This document shows positions 50,311 to 59,511 of a stretch of 64,000 bases of DNA, in pieces; positions within the stretch are counted from its first letter, which is position 1, and each line of letters starts with the position of its first letter. The DNA is from TA-21 sp035620895 (GTDB lineage Archaea; Thermoproteota; Nitrososphaeria; Nitrososphaerales; Nitrososphaeraceae). The notes below the pieces were generated by a model, which worked only from the letters and a program-made list of their open reading frames with translations, was not told the DNA's origin and made no database searches. The stretch covers positions 1 through 64,000 of the forward strand of contig DASPFY010000039.1 in the NCBI GenBank assembly GCA_035620895.1. The letters are read 5' to 3'. The position numbers and the translations under genes were made by a program.

Positions 50311-51531
50311 ACTGGGTTTGTTTGTTGATTGGGACTTAATTTTCATGACGTAAGGTCTTGAAAATATTGGTGCCAAGATTGTCGTAACCCAGCCTATTGT
50401 TACTGTAATGGAGAATATAGTTGAGTCAATAATACCGGAGGAAAACCCTATCAATGCAATAACTAATTCCACCATTCCTCTTCCGTTCATAAGAAAAGCA
50501 ATAGCCAAACTCTCATCCTTAGAGAATTTAATTAACCTTGAACCAATATAACCTCCACCTACTTTAGTAATGACAGCCACTATTGCCAGAACAATGAAAA
50601 AAGGAAGGTTATTTGCGATTGAATCCATGTTAATATTGATTCCTATTACGGCAAAAAATATGGGAGCAAAAAATCCAAATGATATTGCAGAAATAATTCC
50701 ATAGACTCGTTCGAAGTTTTCTTTTCTGATAATTTCTTTGTATACTATCAGCCCTGAAAAAAAAGTACCTATTATGAAATGTAAACCTATTACTACCTGC
50801 GCTATAATAGATACCAGAATAGTGGAGATTAATAATATGCCAAACGCTGCTTCCTTTGTATGTAGTTTTTCAAAAAAGTAAGTACCTCGACGTTGAAACC
50901 AGACGTTGGCTTTTCTAAATAATACATCGACAAGAAATATTCCACCGATAAATAACGAGATCTTAATTACAGAATTTATGGTCGTCTCCATGATATTCAC
51001 TTCGGCACCATTGGCTCCGTGAAGTTGTAACACAATCGATAGGACTACAAGAGAAAAAATATCGTTGATTACAGCCGCCGTAATAACAGTATTACCTAAC
51101 TTAGTTTCCAATATTCCGAATTGCATTAGAACAATTGTAGAGACTGGAACAGCAGTTATAGATAATAACAATCCAACGAACATCGATTGAAGCATTCCAA
51201 GACCAAAAAGAGCGGCTATCCCAAAACCGCCTACATAAGGTAATGAAAATGCTATTACTGACAAAATTCCCCCACGGAGCCCAGCCTTTCTTATTTCTCT
51301 AGGATCCATCTGTAAACCTGCTAGCAACATGAGAAAGAAAACTCCCAAATCTGAAATTACATTCAGACTCTCATCAGGAGTTACTAATTTTAAAACATAA
51401 GGACCAATTATTATTCCTGCAGCAAGCTCGCCGACCAGAGGAGGCAAACGAAGTCTTTGAGAGAACTCACCTAGTAACCGAGTCGCTACCAAAATGATAA
51501 CTACGCTGATGAACAGCTCCTCTGTTGCCAT
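50305..51531 (-). CDS. CPA2-family cation/proton antiporter (KefB/Nha type)
   Basis: Integral membrane protein of 408 residues with about 12 hydrophobic helices. The N-terminal 'RLLGEFSQRLRLPPLVGELAAGIIIGP' and 'DLGVFFLMLLAGLQMDP' are typical of CPA2. The acidic transport site appears in 'TAAVINDIFSLVVLSIVLQ', with an ND pair as in electrogenic antiporters. It lacks the C-terminal RCK domain of KefB. It probably exchanges Na+ or K+ for H+ and manages salt and pH. Monocistronic. Confidence 0.9.
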   Translation of the reverse strand: MATEELFISVVIILVATRLLGEFSQRLRLPPLVGELAAGIIIGPYVLKLVTPDESLNVISDLGVFFLMLLAGLQMDPREIRKAGLRGGILSVIAFSLPYVGGFGIAALFGLGMLQSMFVGLLLSITAVPVSTIVLMQFGILETKLGNTVITAAVINDIFSLVVLSIVLQLHGANGAEVNIMETTINSVIKISLFIGGIFLVDVLFRKANVWFQRRGTYFFEKLHTKEAAFGILLISTILVSIIAQVVIGLHFIIGTFFSGLIVYKEIIRKENFERVYGIISAISFGFFAPIFFAVIGININMDSIANNLPFFIVLAIVAVITKVGGGYIGSRLIKFSKDESLAIAFLMNGRGMVELVIALIGFSSGIIDSTIFSITVTIGWVTTILAPIFSRPYVMKIKSQSTNKPSL

Positions 51532-51921
51532 GATTTATCAAACTTACTCTAACTAGATTTATCCTTTTGGAAAATTACAAATTAATGCACATTAAATGGT
51601 TTGCGATACTTTTTAGGTATTATTGTTATATTGGATTATTTATTCATCTGATTTATTCATGCCAATGTTATTTTATTCACTTGAGAAAATAGGGTATTGC
51701 ATGAAACATTTTCTTGTTGATAAAATATGAATATATTGAAGTTTCTAAATATAAGAACACATACTTCATTTAATACAATCTGATGAAAGTTTATGTATTT
51801 CTTTCAATGAAAATAGTTACTATCTCAAGTATCAAGATTAATACGCTAATTCAAGACCTATATCACATCATAATATTTAGATCTCAATCAGCATCAAAAC
51901 AAGTACTTATTTTTGGTACAA
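51532..51921. other. Intergenic region between the antiporter and ABC-2 permease genes
   Basis: 390 AT-rich bases with no supported gene. A chance frame starting at ATG 51783 runs into the permease gene on the opposite strand. The part next to 51531 should hold the antiporter promoter. No repeats or RNA folds were recognised. Confidence 0.4.
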
Positions 51922-52683
51922 TCAACTTTCACGCCACAAGGCCCTTACTTTAGCTAAAATCACAAAACCTATAAGGTAAGCTACTTGGACAAAAAGTCCT
52001 AATTCAATTGACCACTCTTTTGGCGTCGTTATTCCCATCATGCTTTGTATCACCAAGGATGCATGAGTAGTAGGTACAAAATAAGAAGCGTATTGAAACG
52101 GGATGGGTAGAATTTCGATACTGTAAAAAACTGGGGGCAGGATAGAAAGAATCACGTTTACAAATGATATTATTTGCGAAACATTGCGCATATGTAGCAT
52201 GTGAGATGATAGAAAAAATCCCATAGAAGACATTGAGCCCCATACAAGTAACGTAGTGATTATCAGTAGAGGTATGTAAATTGAAGATGATAGAAACAGA
52301 GTAGCTAATGACAACAATACCAGTAATGCAGGTAATCCGAAAAGTATCTGTGAAATAGCGAGACCAACCATGTAGGTTATTGGGGATACAGGTGACGCAA
52401 CGAAGACATCCTGAATCTTGTATTCATTTTTATAAAAGGAGATATCCTGACCGAGTGATAGGCCATATCCAACTAATGCCATTACCAAACTTCCTGTGAT
52501 AGAGAGTGGCAAATACTTTCCATCGCTAATAATAAACAGAATAAACAATAGAGAAAAGGGACTTATCGCAGAAAAAATTAAGGATAAAGGATTTCTTCTT
52601 AACCAGAGAATCCCGGTTAGATAGGCAATGAGAAAAGTTTGCATTAATGCCGTCTTGCTTTTAGCAATAATCATGCCATCCAA
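51922..52683 (-). CDS. ABC-2 type transporter permease
   Basis: A 253-residue membrane protein with six predicted helices. The order of segments ('LWLRRNPLSLIFSAISPFSLLFIL', 'MVGLAISQILFGLPALLVLLS', 'PVFYSIEILPIPFQYASYFVPTTHA') is typical of ABC-2 exporters, including the 'P-x-x-Y' stretch before the last helix. No ATPase gene is adjacent; the DrrA-type ATPase at 36287-37222 is the only candidate in the window. Substrate unknown. Confidence 0.85.
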   Translation of the reverse strand: MDGMIIAKSKTALMQTFLIAYLTGILWLRRNPLSLIFSAISPFSLLFILFIISDGKYLPLSITGSLVMALVGYGLSLGQDISFYKNEYKIQDVFVASPVSPITYMVGLAISQILFGLPALLVLLSLATLFLSSSIYIPLLIITTLLVWGSMSSMGFFLSSHMLHMRNVSQIISFVNVILSILPPVFYSIEILPIPFQYASYFVPTTHASLVIQSMMGITTPKEWSIELGLFVQVAYLIGFVILAKVRALWRES

Positions 52684-52730
52684 AACATGTATTCCAGATA
52701 TATAGGATTTTGTCTATACCTTAGTAGAAG

Positions 52731-53003
52731 ATGCCTAAAGAACAGCGATCCCTGAAGAGGAAGGAGTCTCAGAGATATAATGCTCTATCACCTAGAACCA
52801 AAAAACAAATTGATTCCTTGCCTCAACATGCTCAACACATTTTCAAAAAGGCCCATGGTAAAGCAGTGAAACAATACCAAAATCCAGCAAAAAGAAGAGG
52901 AGGTAAAAAACAAAGTGCTGAAGAAGTCGCTCACAAAATAGCTTGGTCGGCGGTTAAGAGGAAGTACAAAAAGTTGGGCGATAAATGGATGAGGAAAGAA
53001 TAA
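52731..53003 (+). CDS. ChaB family protein
   Basis: A 90-residue, strongly basic protein. The core 'LPQHAQHIFKKAHGKAV', 'EVAHKIAWSAVKRKYKKLGDKWMRK' matches ChaB, a small protein once linked to the ChaA cation transporter and also found as a general conserved domain. The N-terminal 20 residues are basic and may bind nucleic acid. It diverges from the ABC-2 permease gene by 47 bases. Confidence 0.82.
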   Translation: MPKEQRSLKRKESQRYNALSPRTKKQIDSLPQHAQHIFKKAHGKAVKQYQNPAKRRGGKKQSAEEVAHKIAWSAVKRKYKKLGDKWMRKE

Positions 53004-53091
53004 TCAGTATCCTTTGTGGATTAATCAAAACTTGATTATCGTACTCCAATCACCATTGCGCTATTGTTTTAGAAGACGATTTTTTACCCAG

Positions 53092-53102
53092 TAAATTTAT
53101 TA
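53092..53102 (+). promoter_or_regulatory. Possible TATA box of the cysteine-rich mini-protein
   Basis: TAAATTTATTA, 25-35 bases before TTG 53127. It is the right distance for a leaderless transcript and supports expression of the short frame. Confidence 0.4.
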
Positions 53103-53126
53103 GAGCTTTTTGTCACCTTCAACTTG

Positions 53127-53240
53127 TTGAAATGTGCAGAATGTGATTGTACTCATGACGACTGCAAAGGGAGTATATCACCACTTGAATGTGTAAGGTG
53201 CCCACTTGAGGAGTGCTGTTGTTGGTTAACTGAGATATGA
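53127..53240 (+). CDS. 37-residue cysteine-rich mini-protein
   Basis: From TTG 53127 to TGA 53240. The sequence contains nine Cys in 37 residues, in pairs and a triplet: 'KCAECDCTHDDCKG', 'ECVRCPLEECCCWLTE'. With His and Asp residues between them, it resembles a zinc-finger or metallothionein-like mini-protein. No ATG is in frame; a second TTG lies three bases upstream. A TATA box is in place. The frame is too short for routine gene finders, so it may be unannotated. Translation is not proven. Confidence 0.55.
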   Translation: MKCAECDCTHDDCKGSISPLECVRCPLEECCCWLTEI

Positions 53241-53346
53241 CAGTTGAGTATTCTTGATTATTTGGCCAAAAACGTCAATCGCAAATAGCCGTTTTGGAAA
53301 CATGAATAATTTTCATGGTTAAAGTCAACAATGTTTTCCGTGAATT

Positions 53347-53844
53347 TTATAGATTAGCATGGAATTGTTCAAAACTATGTGAATAGATTTCGATTATGTT
53401 TCCAAATGGATCAGAACAGAAAACCAATTTGTGGTGCTTTTTTGGGTCTAGTTCCCAAATCTTACTAACTTGTTTTCCTCCAGTTTTAGTAACCTTAGAC
53501 AGTAAATCCTCTATGTTTCTTTCAGTGACGGCTATGTGAATAACTCCTCCGCTCCAATATTCAATTTGTTTGTTTTTGATAAGTTGTTTGGGTTGAATAA
53601 ACTGGAAAATCTCAACTCCAATATTATTGGCTGAAGACATCCACACGATTCTTAACTTCTTAAATTTCGACCCAAAAATATTCTTAAGTGCTTTACCCAC
53701 TTGTATATCATCTAATGTCAGTTCGGAGGGCCCCCTAACAATCGTAAATCCCATCACTTCCTGATACCATTTCAGGCCTTTCTCTAGATCAGGAACGCTT
53801 ATCGCAATGTGATTAATTGATATCGAAGAACGAATTGGAGCCAT
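53347..53844 (-). CDS. Glyoxalase/bleomycin resistance (VOC) superfamily protein
   Basis: A 165-residue single VOC domain pair. 'INHIAISVPDLEKGLKWYQEVMGF' at the N terminus and 'GGVIHIAVTERNIEDLL' in the second half give the two beta-alpha-beta-beta-beta units, with metal-site His residues and the final Glu in 'DPFGNIIEIYSHSF'. The family covers methylmalonyl-CoA epimerase, glyoxalase I and dioxygenases; the sequence does not decide between them. Monocistronic. Confidence 0.85.
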   Translation of the reverse strand: MAPIRSSISINHIAISVPDLEKGLKWYQEVMGFTIVRGPSELTLDDIQVGKALKNIFGSKFKKLRIVWMSSANNIGVEIFQFIQPKQLIKNKQIEYWSGGVIHIAVTERNIEDLLSKVTKTGGKQVSKIWELDPKKHHKLVFCSDPFGNIIEIYSHSFEQFHANL

Positions 53845-54090
53845 GGTTATAGACTAAATTATACCCGCGTTTGTCCTAAAAAGATTTATGCAAATTATTT
53901 TCAGATTCATGTCAATCAAAAGAAGATCAAGCATTTCCCATAACAAGATGCTATCAAATGGAGAAGTATTATCAATGTGGAATATATCATGAAAGGATGA
54001 AATTAATTGAAATAATCCACTTGATTCCCTTTTTCTTTTGAAATTATTATCGCATATTTTTTAATTGGTAACACCTATTGGTACCCTAAA

Positions 54091-54919
54091 TTGAGGGTAA
54101 TTATTGTAGCATTCTTCCTCTTTATAGGCACCATGCTCATTTTTTCCAATCATAATAATCTATCTGCTCACAATTTTTACCAAAATAATGATTCAGTATT
54201 ATTTACATTGATATAACAATTTGAAATTGAAAAAAATCTAACAGATTCTTATCTTTACACAAACGAGTCAGTAGGGTTAATCCATTTAGAAAGAGCAGAT
54301 GTTTTATTAGGCCAAATTGCCTCTATCAACAGCTACATAATCAAGATCTCAAATTTTGTCTTCCATTTTCCCAGATCTTGACTTAACTACAGAGCCACTT
54401 GTTGCTGCTAATATTGCGGATGCATCGCTTCTAGAATATGGTTTATCAACTGGACTTGACTCAGAGAAGGCAGTTGGTCTGATCAATATGAGTATCGGAA
54501 TGATTATGAAAATGAATGAATCGTCCAATATGAATATGACAGACGGTGTTTCTGGAAATGGTTTTGATAAAATGAATTTAATGTTTCCTAGTAGTCAATC
54601 CTCAAGTCATTTTTTAAATCAAAGCGATAAAGACGCGAAAATTCTGGCCGACTATGAGATTTCTTCAAAGCTTGCTGAATTATTGAAAATATTATATGCT
54701 AACTATCTACAAAACGCCAATTTGGAGAATTCCTCTGGTTTGATGCCTATTCCAGCAAACATGAAAATTAACGCAATTCGGGAATTAGGACAAGGGATAG
54801 AAAACCTTGCTTTAGCGGTTAAAAGAAATGCGCCGGTGCAAGAGGTGTACAGTATTGTTCATGGACAAATCCATCCGAATCTATTCATGGCATTTGGTTT
54901 GAAGATGAAGTCCGAATGA
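54091..54919 (+). pseudogene. Broken gene for a secreted thaumarchaeal protein (stop plus frameshift)
   Basis: TTG 54091 begins a typical signal peptide ('VIIVAFFLFIGTMLIF', then 'LSAHNFYQNNDSVLF'). The frame has TAA at 54214 but continues as coherent protein ('IEKNLTDSYLYTNESVGLIHLERADVLLGQI') to TGA 54379. From about 54340 the coding sense moves to another frame, which is open from 54356 to 54919 ('FPDLDLTTEPLVAANIADASLLEYG'). Both parts fit the known thaumarchaeal family of secreted proteins with SAH-type N terminus and helical Asn-rich body. One stop and one frameshift make it non-functional, or the sequence has errors. Confidence 0.75.
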
Positions 54920-55008
54920 TCCGAGTTAGTCCTGAACGTTGTAAATAACAATAGACCTGGTTTACTAAGGGATAAGAGTATTTAACACATATTTACATAT
55001 ACAAACCA

Positions 55009-55722
55009 ATGAATGATCTTAGATTACTAGATAAAATCACTGAATTGCGTACTATCTGCAAAATAATCTCTCAACTAAAATCACAGTTAATTGAGCAGTT
55101 ACCACATTACGGGCATGATGCGCTTTTTTTACAAAATGATGAGATAACTACTGGTTTACTGAATAATAAGACAGAAATTAAAATTCATTTACTTACTGGA
55201 GAGCTCCTTTATTTTGATAGTGAGAATGGGCATATTGTTGACTTGACTCATGATAAATTTGATAAAAAATTAGAATCAATTGTTACTAAATACGGTCTCG
55301 ATATGCCAAAGATGTCGTCATTCACTTTTCGTCATAAGTACTTATTTGAATACATTCCTTTTGCAAAAAAGGTCAACAAAAGTCTTGAGTTATTCAGAAT
55401 GAAATTAAGGGATCATTTTACTCAAGTCCATTTGTGGCCTGATGGATTTGATTTCTCAGTTGAAGCCTTTATGATGAAAAACAACGAACAAATTGGCGTT
55501 GGTGTCTCTCCAGGAGATGATAATGATGAATCACCCTATCTGTACGTAAACCCTTACCCGTTTAATGAAAATACTGTTAACCAGTCATTACCCATAGGCA
55601 AGTGGCATACATCCGGTTGGAATGGAATAAAAGTGGAATGGAAAGAGCTTGAAAACAAGACAGAACAAGAAATTGCCTCTGAAGTATATGATTTGTACAC
55701 TATTGCACTGGCCAATTTTTGA
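55009..55722 (+). CDS. DUF5996-like protein
   Basis: A 237-residue soluble protein. The C-terminal half has 'VHLWPDGFDFSVEAFM', 'IGVGVSPGDDNDESPYLYVNPYPF' and 'WHTSGWNGIKVEW', the pattern of DUF5996 proteins of unknown role found in bacteria and some archaea. The N-terminal 100 residues are less conserved. It follows the pseudogene by 89 bases on the same strand. Acquisition from bacteria is possible but not demonstrated. Confidence 0.7.
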   Translation: MNDLRLLDKITELRTICKIISQLKSQLIEQLPHYGHDALFLQNDEITTGLLNNKTEIKIHLLTGELLYFDSENGHIVDLTHDKFDKKLESIVTKYGLDMPKMSSFTFRHKYLFEYIPFAKKVNKSLELFRMKLRDHFTQVHLWPDGFDFSVEAFMMKNNEQIGVGVSPGDDNDESPYLYVNPYPFNENTVNQSLPIGKWHTSGWNGIKVEWKELENKTEQEIASEVYDLYTIALANF

Positions 55723-56006
55723 TCAACTCTGATGTATATGTAAGATCCGAGCAATTTTTTATCGCACTAATCCTTGGTATACAAAACTAGGATTAGTAAC
55801 ATATTTGGTACTAATGCAGGGTAACTCTTAGTTAAAGTATTAGATCTAAAATCTTGAGAATTTATTAACTACTTCATTTCATTATTTTCCGTAACTCAAT
55901 TGCAATACCGAAAATTATAAAATCTGCCATGAATCTAAAAATCACTATTTACTATGGAATGCCGTTAAGTTTGGTTTTTTATTCTCAGGTGAAATAAATA
56001 ACAGAG

Positions 56007-56348
56007 TTAAGGTTCATCATGTTGAATGACAAAATCACTAAATTTTCCTTCATATTGTAAGTAGTCCGTTTTTACATCCTCCACTCTTGCATTTTGGGGA
56101 CCCATCTTACTCCATTCTATAACTTTATCGACATCACCTTTGTTGCCCTCAAGTAAAGCTTCCACCCGCCCATCAGGTAAATTGCGTACCCATCCAACTA
56201 CAGAATTTTTCTTTGCAATTTGTTGTAGATTAAATCTAAAATATACTCCCTGAACTTTGCCGGTAACCAACAATTGAACGGAAATCTTTTCTTTACCATC
56301 ATTGTCTGAATTTTTGGAATCTGTGAAATTCACATTCTTCTTCTGCAT
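56007..56348 (-). CDS. acyP: Acylphosphatase
   Basis: Hydrolyses carboxyl-phosphate bonds such as acetyl phosphate. The 113 residues have an extra 24-residue N-terminal tail ('NSDNDGKEK'), then the ferredoxin-like fold with catalytic Arg in 'GKVQGVYFRFN' and Asn in 'GWVRNLPDGRVEALLEG'. Both catalytic residues are intact. It stands alone, preceded by a TATA-type ATATATA stretch at 56351-56361. Confidence 0.94.
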   Translation of the reverse strand: MQKKNVNFTDSKNSDNDGKEKISVQLLVTGKVQGVYFRFNLQQIAKKNSVVGWVRNLPDGRVEALLEGNKGDVDKVIEWSKMGPQNARVEDVKTDYLQYEGKFSDFVIQHDEP

Positions 56349-56471
56349 AGTGCTATTTTATATATATTCAATCAAAAAGATTCACATGTCTACTAGATTT
56401 GATAAGTAGTTACTTTAATCTAATTCATCCAAACCTTATATACTCATATGAATGCATAATTCCATTATAAA

Positions 56472-57554
56472 ATGAGAACTAAATTTGGCTTTACTCAGGG
56501 ATTGAATATTGCCAGACTTGGTCTGGATGAAATCCAAATAATGACAGCATGTCAAATTGCTGATAGGATTGATTTTGATTCAATCTGGTCCATGGATCAT
56601 TCAAACGTGCCGCAGTGGAAAAATGCGGTCGTTAATGATGCATGGTTATTGCTTGCAGCAATTGGTGCAGTTACTAGGAATGTAGAATTAGGCACATGTG
56701 TGACAGATGCAATTAGAAGACATCCTTCAACTATCGCACTTTCATCGATTACTTTGGATAGGCTAACTAATGGACGAGCAATATTGGGTATTGGTGCAGG
56801 GGAAGCACAAAATGTAGTGGATTTCGGAATAGAATTCAAAAAGCCGGTGACCAAATTCAGAGAGCAATTGGAAGTCATCGAAGCTCTTTTCGATTCTGAT
56901 CCGGATAATAGGGTAAATTATGATGGAGAATATTATAAGCTCATTAATGCATGTTTGCAGGCGAAGAGTATCAGAAAACCGAGACCGCCAGTTTATATCG
57001 CAGCAGGAGCATCAAAAACCCTAGAGCTATGTGCTATTTACGGAGATGGTTGGATACCAATAGGTTATACTCCTGCCTTGTTTAAACATCATGCAGACAT
57101 CATCAAAGATCATGCCAAGAAAAACGGTAGAGATATTGGGAATTTTCAATTTGCAAATGATGTAGATGTTTATTTTACTGATGATGGTGAGGAGGCATGG
57201 ATCAAAATGAAGAATGCCGTCAAAGTTAGTTTATACAAACCTGAATTATTGAAGGTGCACAATATCCAACAAGATTCAGAATTTGATTTCAGAAGGTACT
57301 TCACTGAGTATGCAATGAATAAACCAGAATTAATGGAACAAATGAAAAGGGCTGCGATGCAAATACCCGATGATGTGGCAAGAAGTGCAATTGGGGTTGG
57401 CAAGCCTGATGACGTAATCGAAATGTTAGAAAGGTTTATCGAAGCAGGAACAAATCACTTCATCATTAGGTTCTGGGGTGATGGCTATTTTAAAAACATA
57501 GAGTTGTTTGGTAAGAAGGTAATTCCCTATTTTAGGGAACAGGAAAAAAAATAG
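56472..57554 (+). CDS. LLM-class F420-dependent oxidoreductase (Mer-like)
   Basis: A 360-residue TIM-barrel flavin/F420 enzyme of the luciferase-like family. 'FGFTQGLNIARLGLDEIQIM', 'FDSIWSMDHSN' and 'RAILGIGAGEAQNVVDFGI' resemble methylene-tetrahydromethanopterin reductase and related F420 enzymes. Nitrososphaeria make F420 and carry several such proteins with unknown substrates. Length matches the Mer group. It has its own promoter and no pathway neighbour, so the reaction is not assigned. Confidence 0.85.
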   Translation: MRTKFGFTQGLNIARLGLDEIQIMTACQIADRIDFDSIWSMDHSNVPQWKNAVVNDAWLLLAAIGAVTRNVELGTCVTDAIRRHPSTIALSSITLDRLTNGRAILGIGAGEAQNVVDFGIEFKKPVTKFREQLEVIEALFDSDPDNRVNYDGEYYKLINACLQAKSIRKPRPPVYIAAGASKTLELCAIYGDGWIPIGYTPALFKHHADIIKDHAKKNGRDIGNFQFANDVDVYFTDDGEEAWIKMKNAVKVSLYKPELLKVHNIQQDSEFDFRRYFTEYAMNKPELMEQMKRAAMQIPDDVARSAIGVGKPDDVIEMLERFIEAGTNHFIIRFWGDGYFKNIELFGKKVIPYFREQEKK

Positions 57555-57609
57555 CTTGTCGTAGATGCCTGTAAAACTGTGATCGAATCGTTCATCTTGA
57601 GTATACAGT

Positions 57610-58650
57610 TCAAGATTTTGACCTACCAAAAAAAGTGTCAAGTTTTTCTGAAGTTTTGCCTTTTTTACTTCTAAAGTAAACAAGCGGGTCTGCATCAAAA
57701 CCAATCAAACGAAGGTTTCGTGCAAAACCTTCTGCAAATCCGTGAAAGGTATAGACCTTTTCAGGATTGCATTTCTTTACTACAGAGATTAGATCGTTGT
57801 AATCACAGTGGTCGCTTAAAGGTAAACAATGATCTAATCCCAACGCATATTTGTAATATGGCTTTACAGCCCATCCGCTGAATCCAATAGATAGAGCACC
57901 ATATTTTTTCTTGATATAATGTAGAAATCCATTCTTGCATGATGCTATAGGAGCTATTAGTAACCATGGTTTGTGAGAAGAGAGCATATTATTTTTTTCT
58001 GCTACGGACAAAGTAATGTAATTTTCCATTCTGATCCCAAACTCTGAATAAAGTCTATTCATTTCGTCTATTGAATCGTGTACAATTAACGGTTTCCAAT
58101 GTCTAAATACATTTGTTAGAATTTGCGCTTTTCCTAGAGTGTATCCTAACAAAATGACTGGTATACCTTGATGATACATTTCTGAAATTATTAAATTAGC
58201 CTTGTGAATAGTGCTTTCAAATTTAGGAAAAACATAATCAGAATGACCGAAGGTAGACTCTATTATGAGAGTTTTCGCTCTGGGTATAATTGCCGGATTC
58301 ATAAACGCTCTTTTTCTTATTGAAATATCCCCCGTATAGTACAACTCATCTTCTATGAGGAGTCCATTAGATCCAAGAATATGACCGGAATCCAGTAATC
58401 TGAAATCATGTTCTTCACACGTACTTCCATATTTGTAACCACGATGCGTAGCAATCTTGTGAGTTATTTTTGAAGTGATAATCTTATTACCGTTTTCTTT
58501 AACACTCTTGTATAAATGATCAGTATGTGCATGAGAAATAAAAATGAAACCAGAATTAGGTTGTTTGTTAGGATCAAGGTAAATTGTTTTGTTCTTGTTG
58601 CCTACGGTTATGCCATAATTGTCAACGGAAACATTAAGCATCAGTCTCAT
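57610..58650 (-). CDS. Metallo-beta-lactamase-fold exonuclease-like protein (mRNA 3'-end processing factor-like)
   Basis: A 346-residue MBL-fold protein: 'FISHAHTDHLYKSV' gives the HxHxDH zinc motif, 'LLDSGHILGSNGLLI' the next His, 'YYTGDIS' the bridging Asp and 'PLSDHCDYND' the last ligand region. A beta-CASP-type domain lies between. It matches archaeal exonuclease-like members of the CPSF73/Snm1 group, here without a KH domain. RNA or DNA 5'/3' processing is the likely role. Single-gene unit converging on the LLM gene. Confidence 0.85.
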   Translation of the reverse strand: MRLMLNVSVDNYGITVGNKNKTIYLDPNKQPNSGFIFISHAHTDHLYKSVKENGNKIITSKITHKIATHRGYKYGSTCEEHDFRLLDSGHILGSNGLLIEDELYYTGDISIRKRAFMNPAIIPRAKTLIIESTFGHSDYVFPKFESTIHKANLIISEMYHQGIPVILLGYTLGKAQILTNVFRHWKPLIVHDSIDEMNRLYSEFGIRMENYITLSVAEKNNMLSSHKPWLLIAPIASCKNGFLHYIKKKYGALSIGFSGWAVKPYYKYALGLDHCLPLSDHCDYNDLISVVKKCNPEKVYTFHGFAEGFARNLRLIGFDADPLVYFRSKKGKTSEKLDTFFGRSKS

Positions 58651-58793
58651 TGATTTTAGGATGGTATATTAATTTTAGTACATCGACAATCCGGTATAAC
58701 TATTCTTGGAATTACATTTGTTTCAAATCCTTTCTTCATCCAAAAATCATCGAAAGTAAAATTTAAGTTATGTTAAATTTCTAATTTTGAGTA

Positions 58794-59474
58794 ATGATTC
58801 TTAATCGAAATCGGACTGTTATTTCCATATTTAATTTAATCTCATTTATGATTTGTCTTCAATTCTTAATTTTTAATGACAATAATAATTTTGATTCACA
58901 AGTGTATGGACAAACTTCTGTTACTGATCCGGCGAGTCTGATTGATGAATCAGCAAATTCATCTTTCAATATTGAAGGAACAATAAACAGTATTTTGTTT
59001 TTGCAAGATGCGTCCAGTAATAGTACTCAACCCATTGTCAAGGACATAAATACAAACCTTACTTCCAAATATCTTCTGGGGGGGAAATGGAGGGTTGACG
59101 TAGTAAATGATAATGTAACTTATTTCAAGAGTAACTTTACAATGATTGAGGCTGATGGAAGCGATATCCATTTTCATACAATTGCTTACAGGCCAATCTC
59201 AAATCAGCCAATTGATCAAGGTCCACAAGATCGTCTCGGGACTTTGCTAAAAAATAAAAGTAACAATACTCAAAGTAACAATACTCAAGTTTTTAATTGC
59301 AATGTAGATATTTATACCAATGGAGTATTGGAATGGAAGGACGTTCCTATAACAGTATCACTCATAAATGAAAAGGTGATAGTGATGGATATCAAAGATA
59401 AAAAGACTTTGGAACACTTTTTGAAAAACCCTATTTATGGTTTGATAAATTCAATAGATCTTATCCATCAATAA
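58794..59474 (+). CDS. Secreted thaumarchaeal protein
   Basis: A 226-residue protein with an N-terminal signal ('NRNRTVISIFNLISFMICLQFLIF') and a mature part rich in Asn/Ser/Thr with many N-glycosylation-type sites. The core 'LLGGKWRVDVVNDNVTYFKSNFTMIEADGSDIHFHTI' is a beta-rich domain common in secreted proteins of Nitrososphaeria but without assigned role. A 15-base tandem repeat encodes 'SNNTQ' twice. Probably a cell-surface or exported protein. It is not co-transcribed with neighbours. Confidence 0.75.
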   Translation: MILNRNRTVISIFNLISFMICLQFLIFNDNNNFDSQVYGQTSVTDPASLIDESANSSFNIEGTINSILFLQDASSNSTQPIVKDINTNLTSKYLLGGKWRVDVVNDNVTYFKSNFTMIEADGSDIHFHTIAYRPISNQPIDQGPQDRLGTLLKNKSNNTQSNNTQVFNCNVDIYTNGVLEWKDVPITVSLINEKVIVMDIKDKKTLEHFLKNPIYGLINSIDLIHQ

Positions 59475-59511
59475 TTTTGTTGATGGCAATCGAAGCGAAA
59501 TCGTGGATTTA

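Noticed and set aside
51783..51921. Possible gene start in the gap before the ABC-2 permease gene
   Set aside because: The frame runs into the permease gene on the opposite strand and has no protein-like composition of its own.
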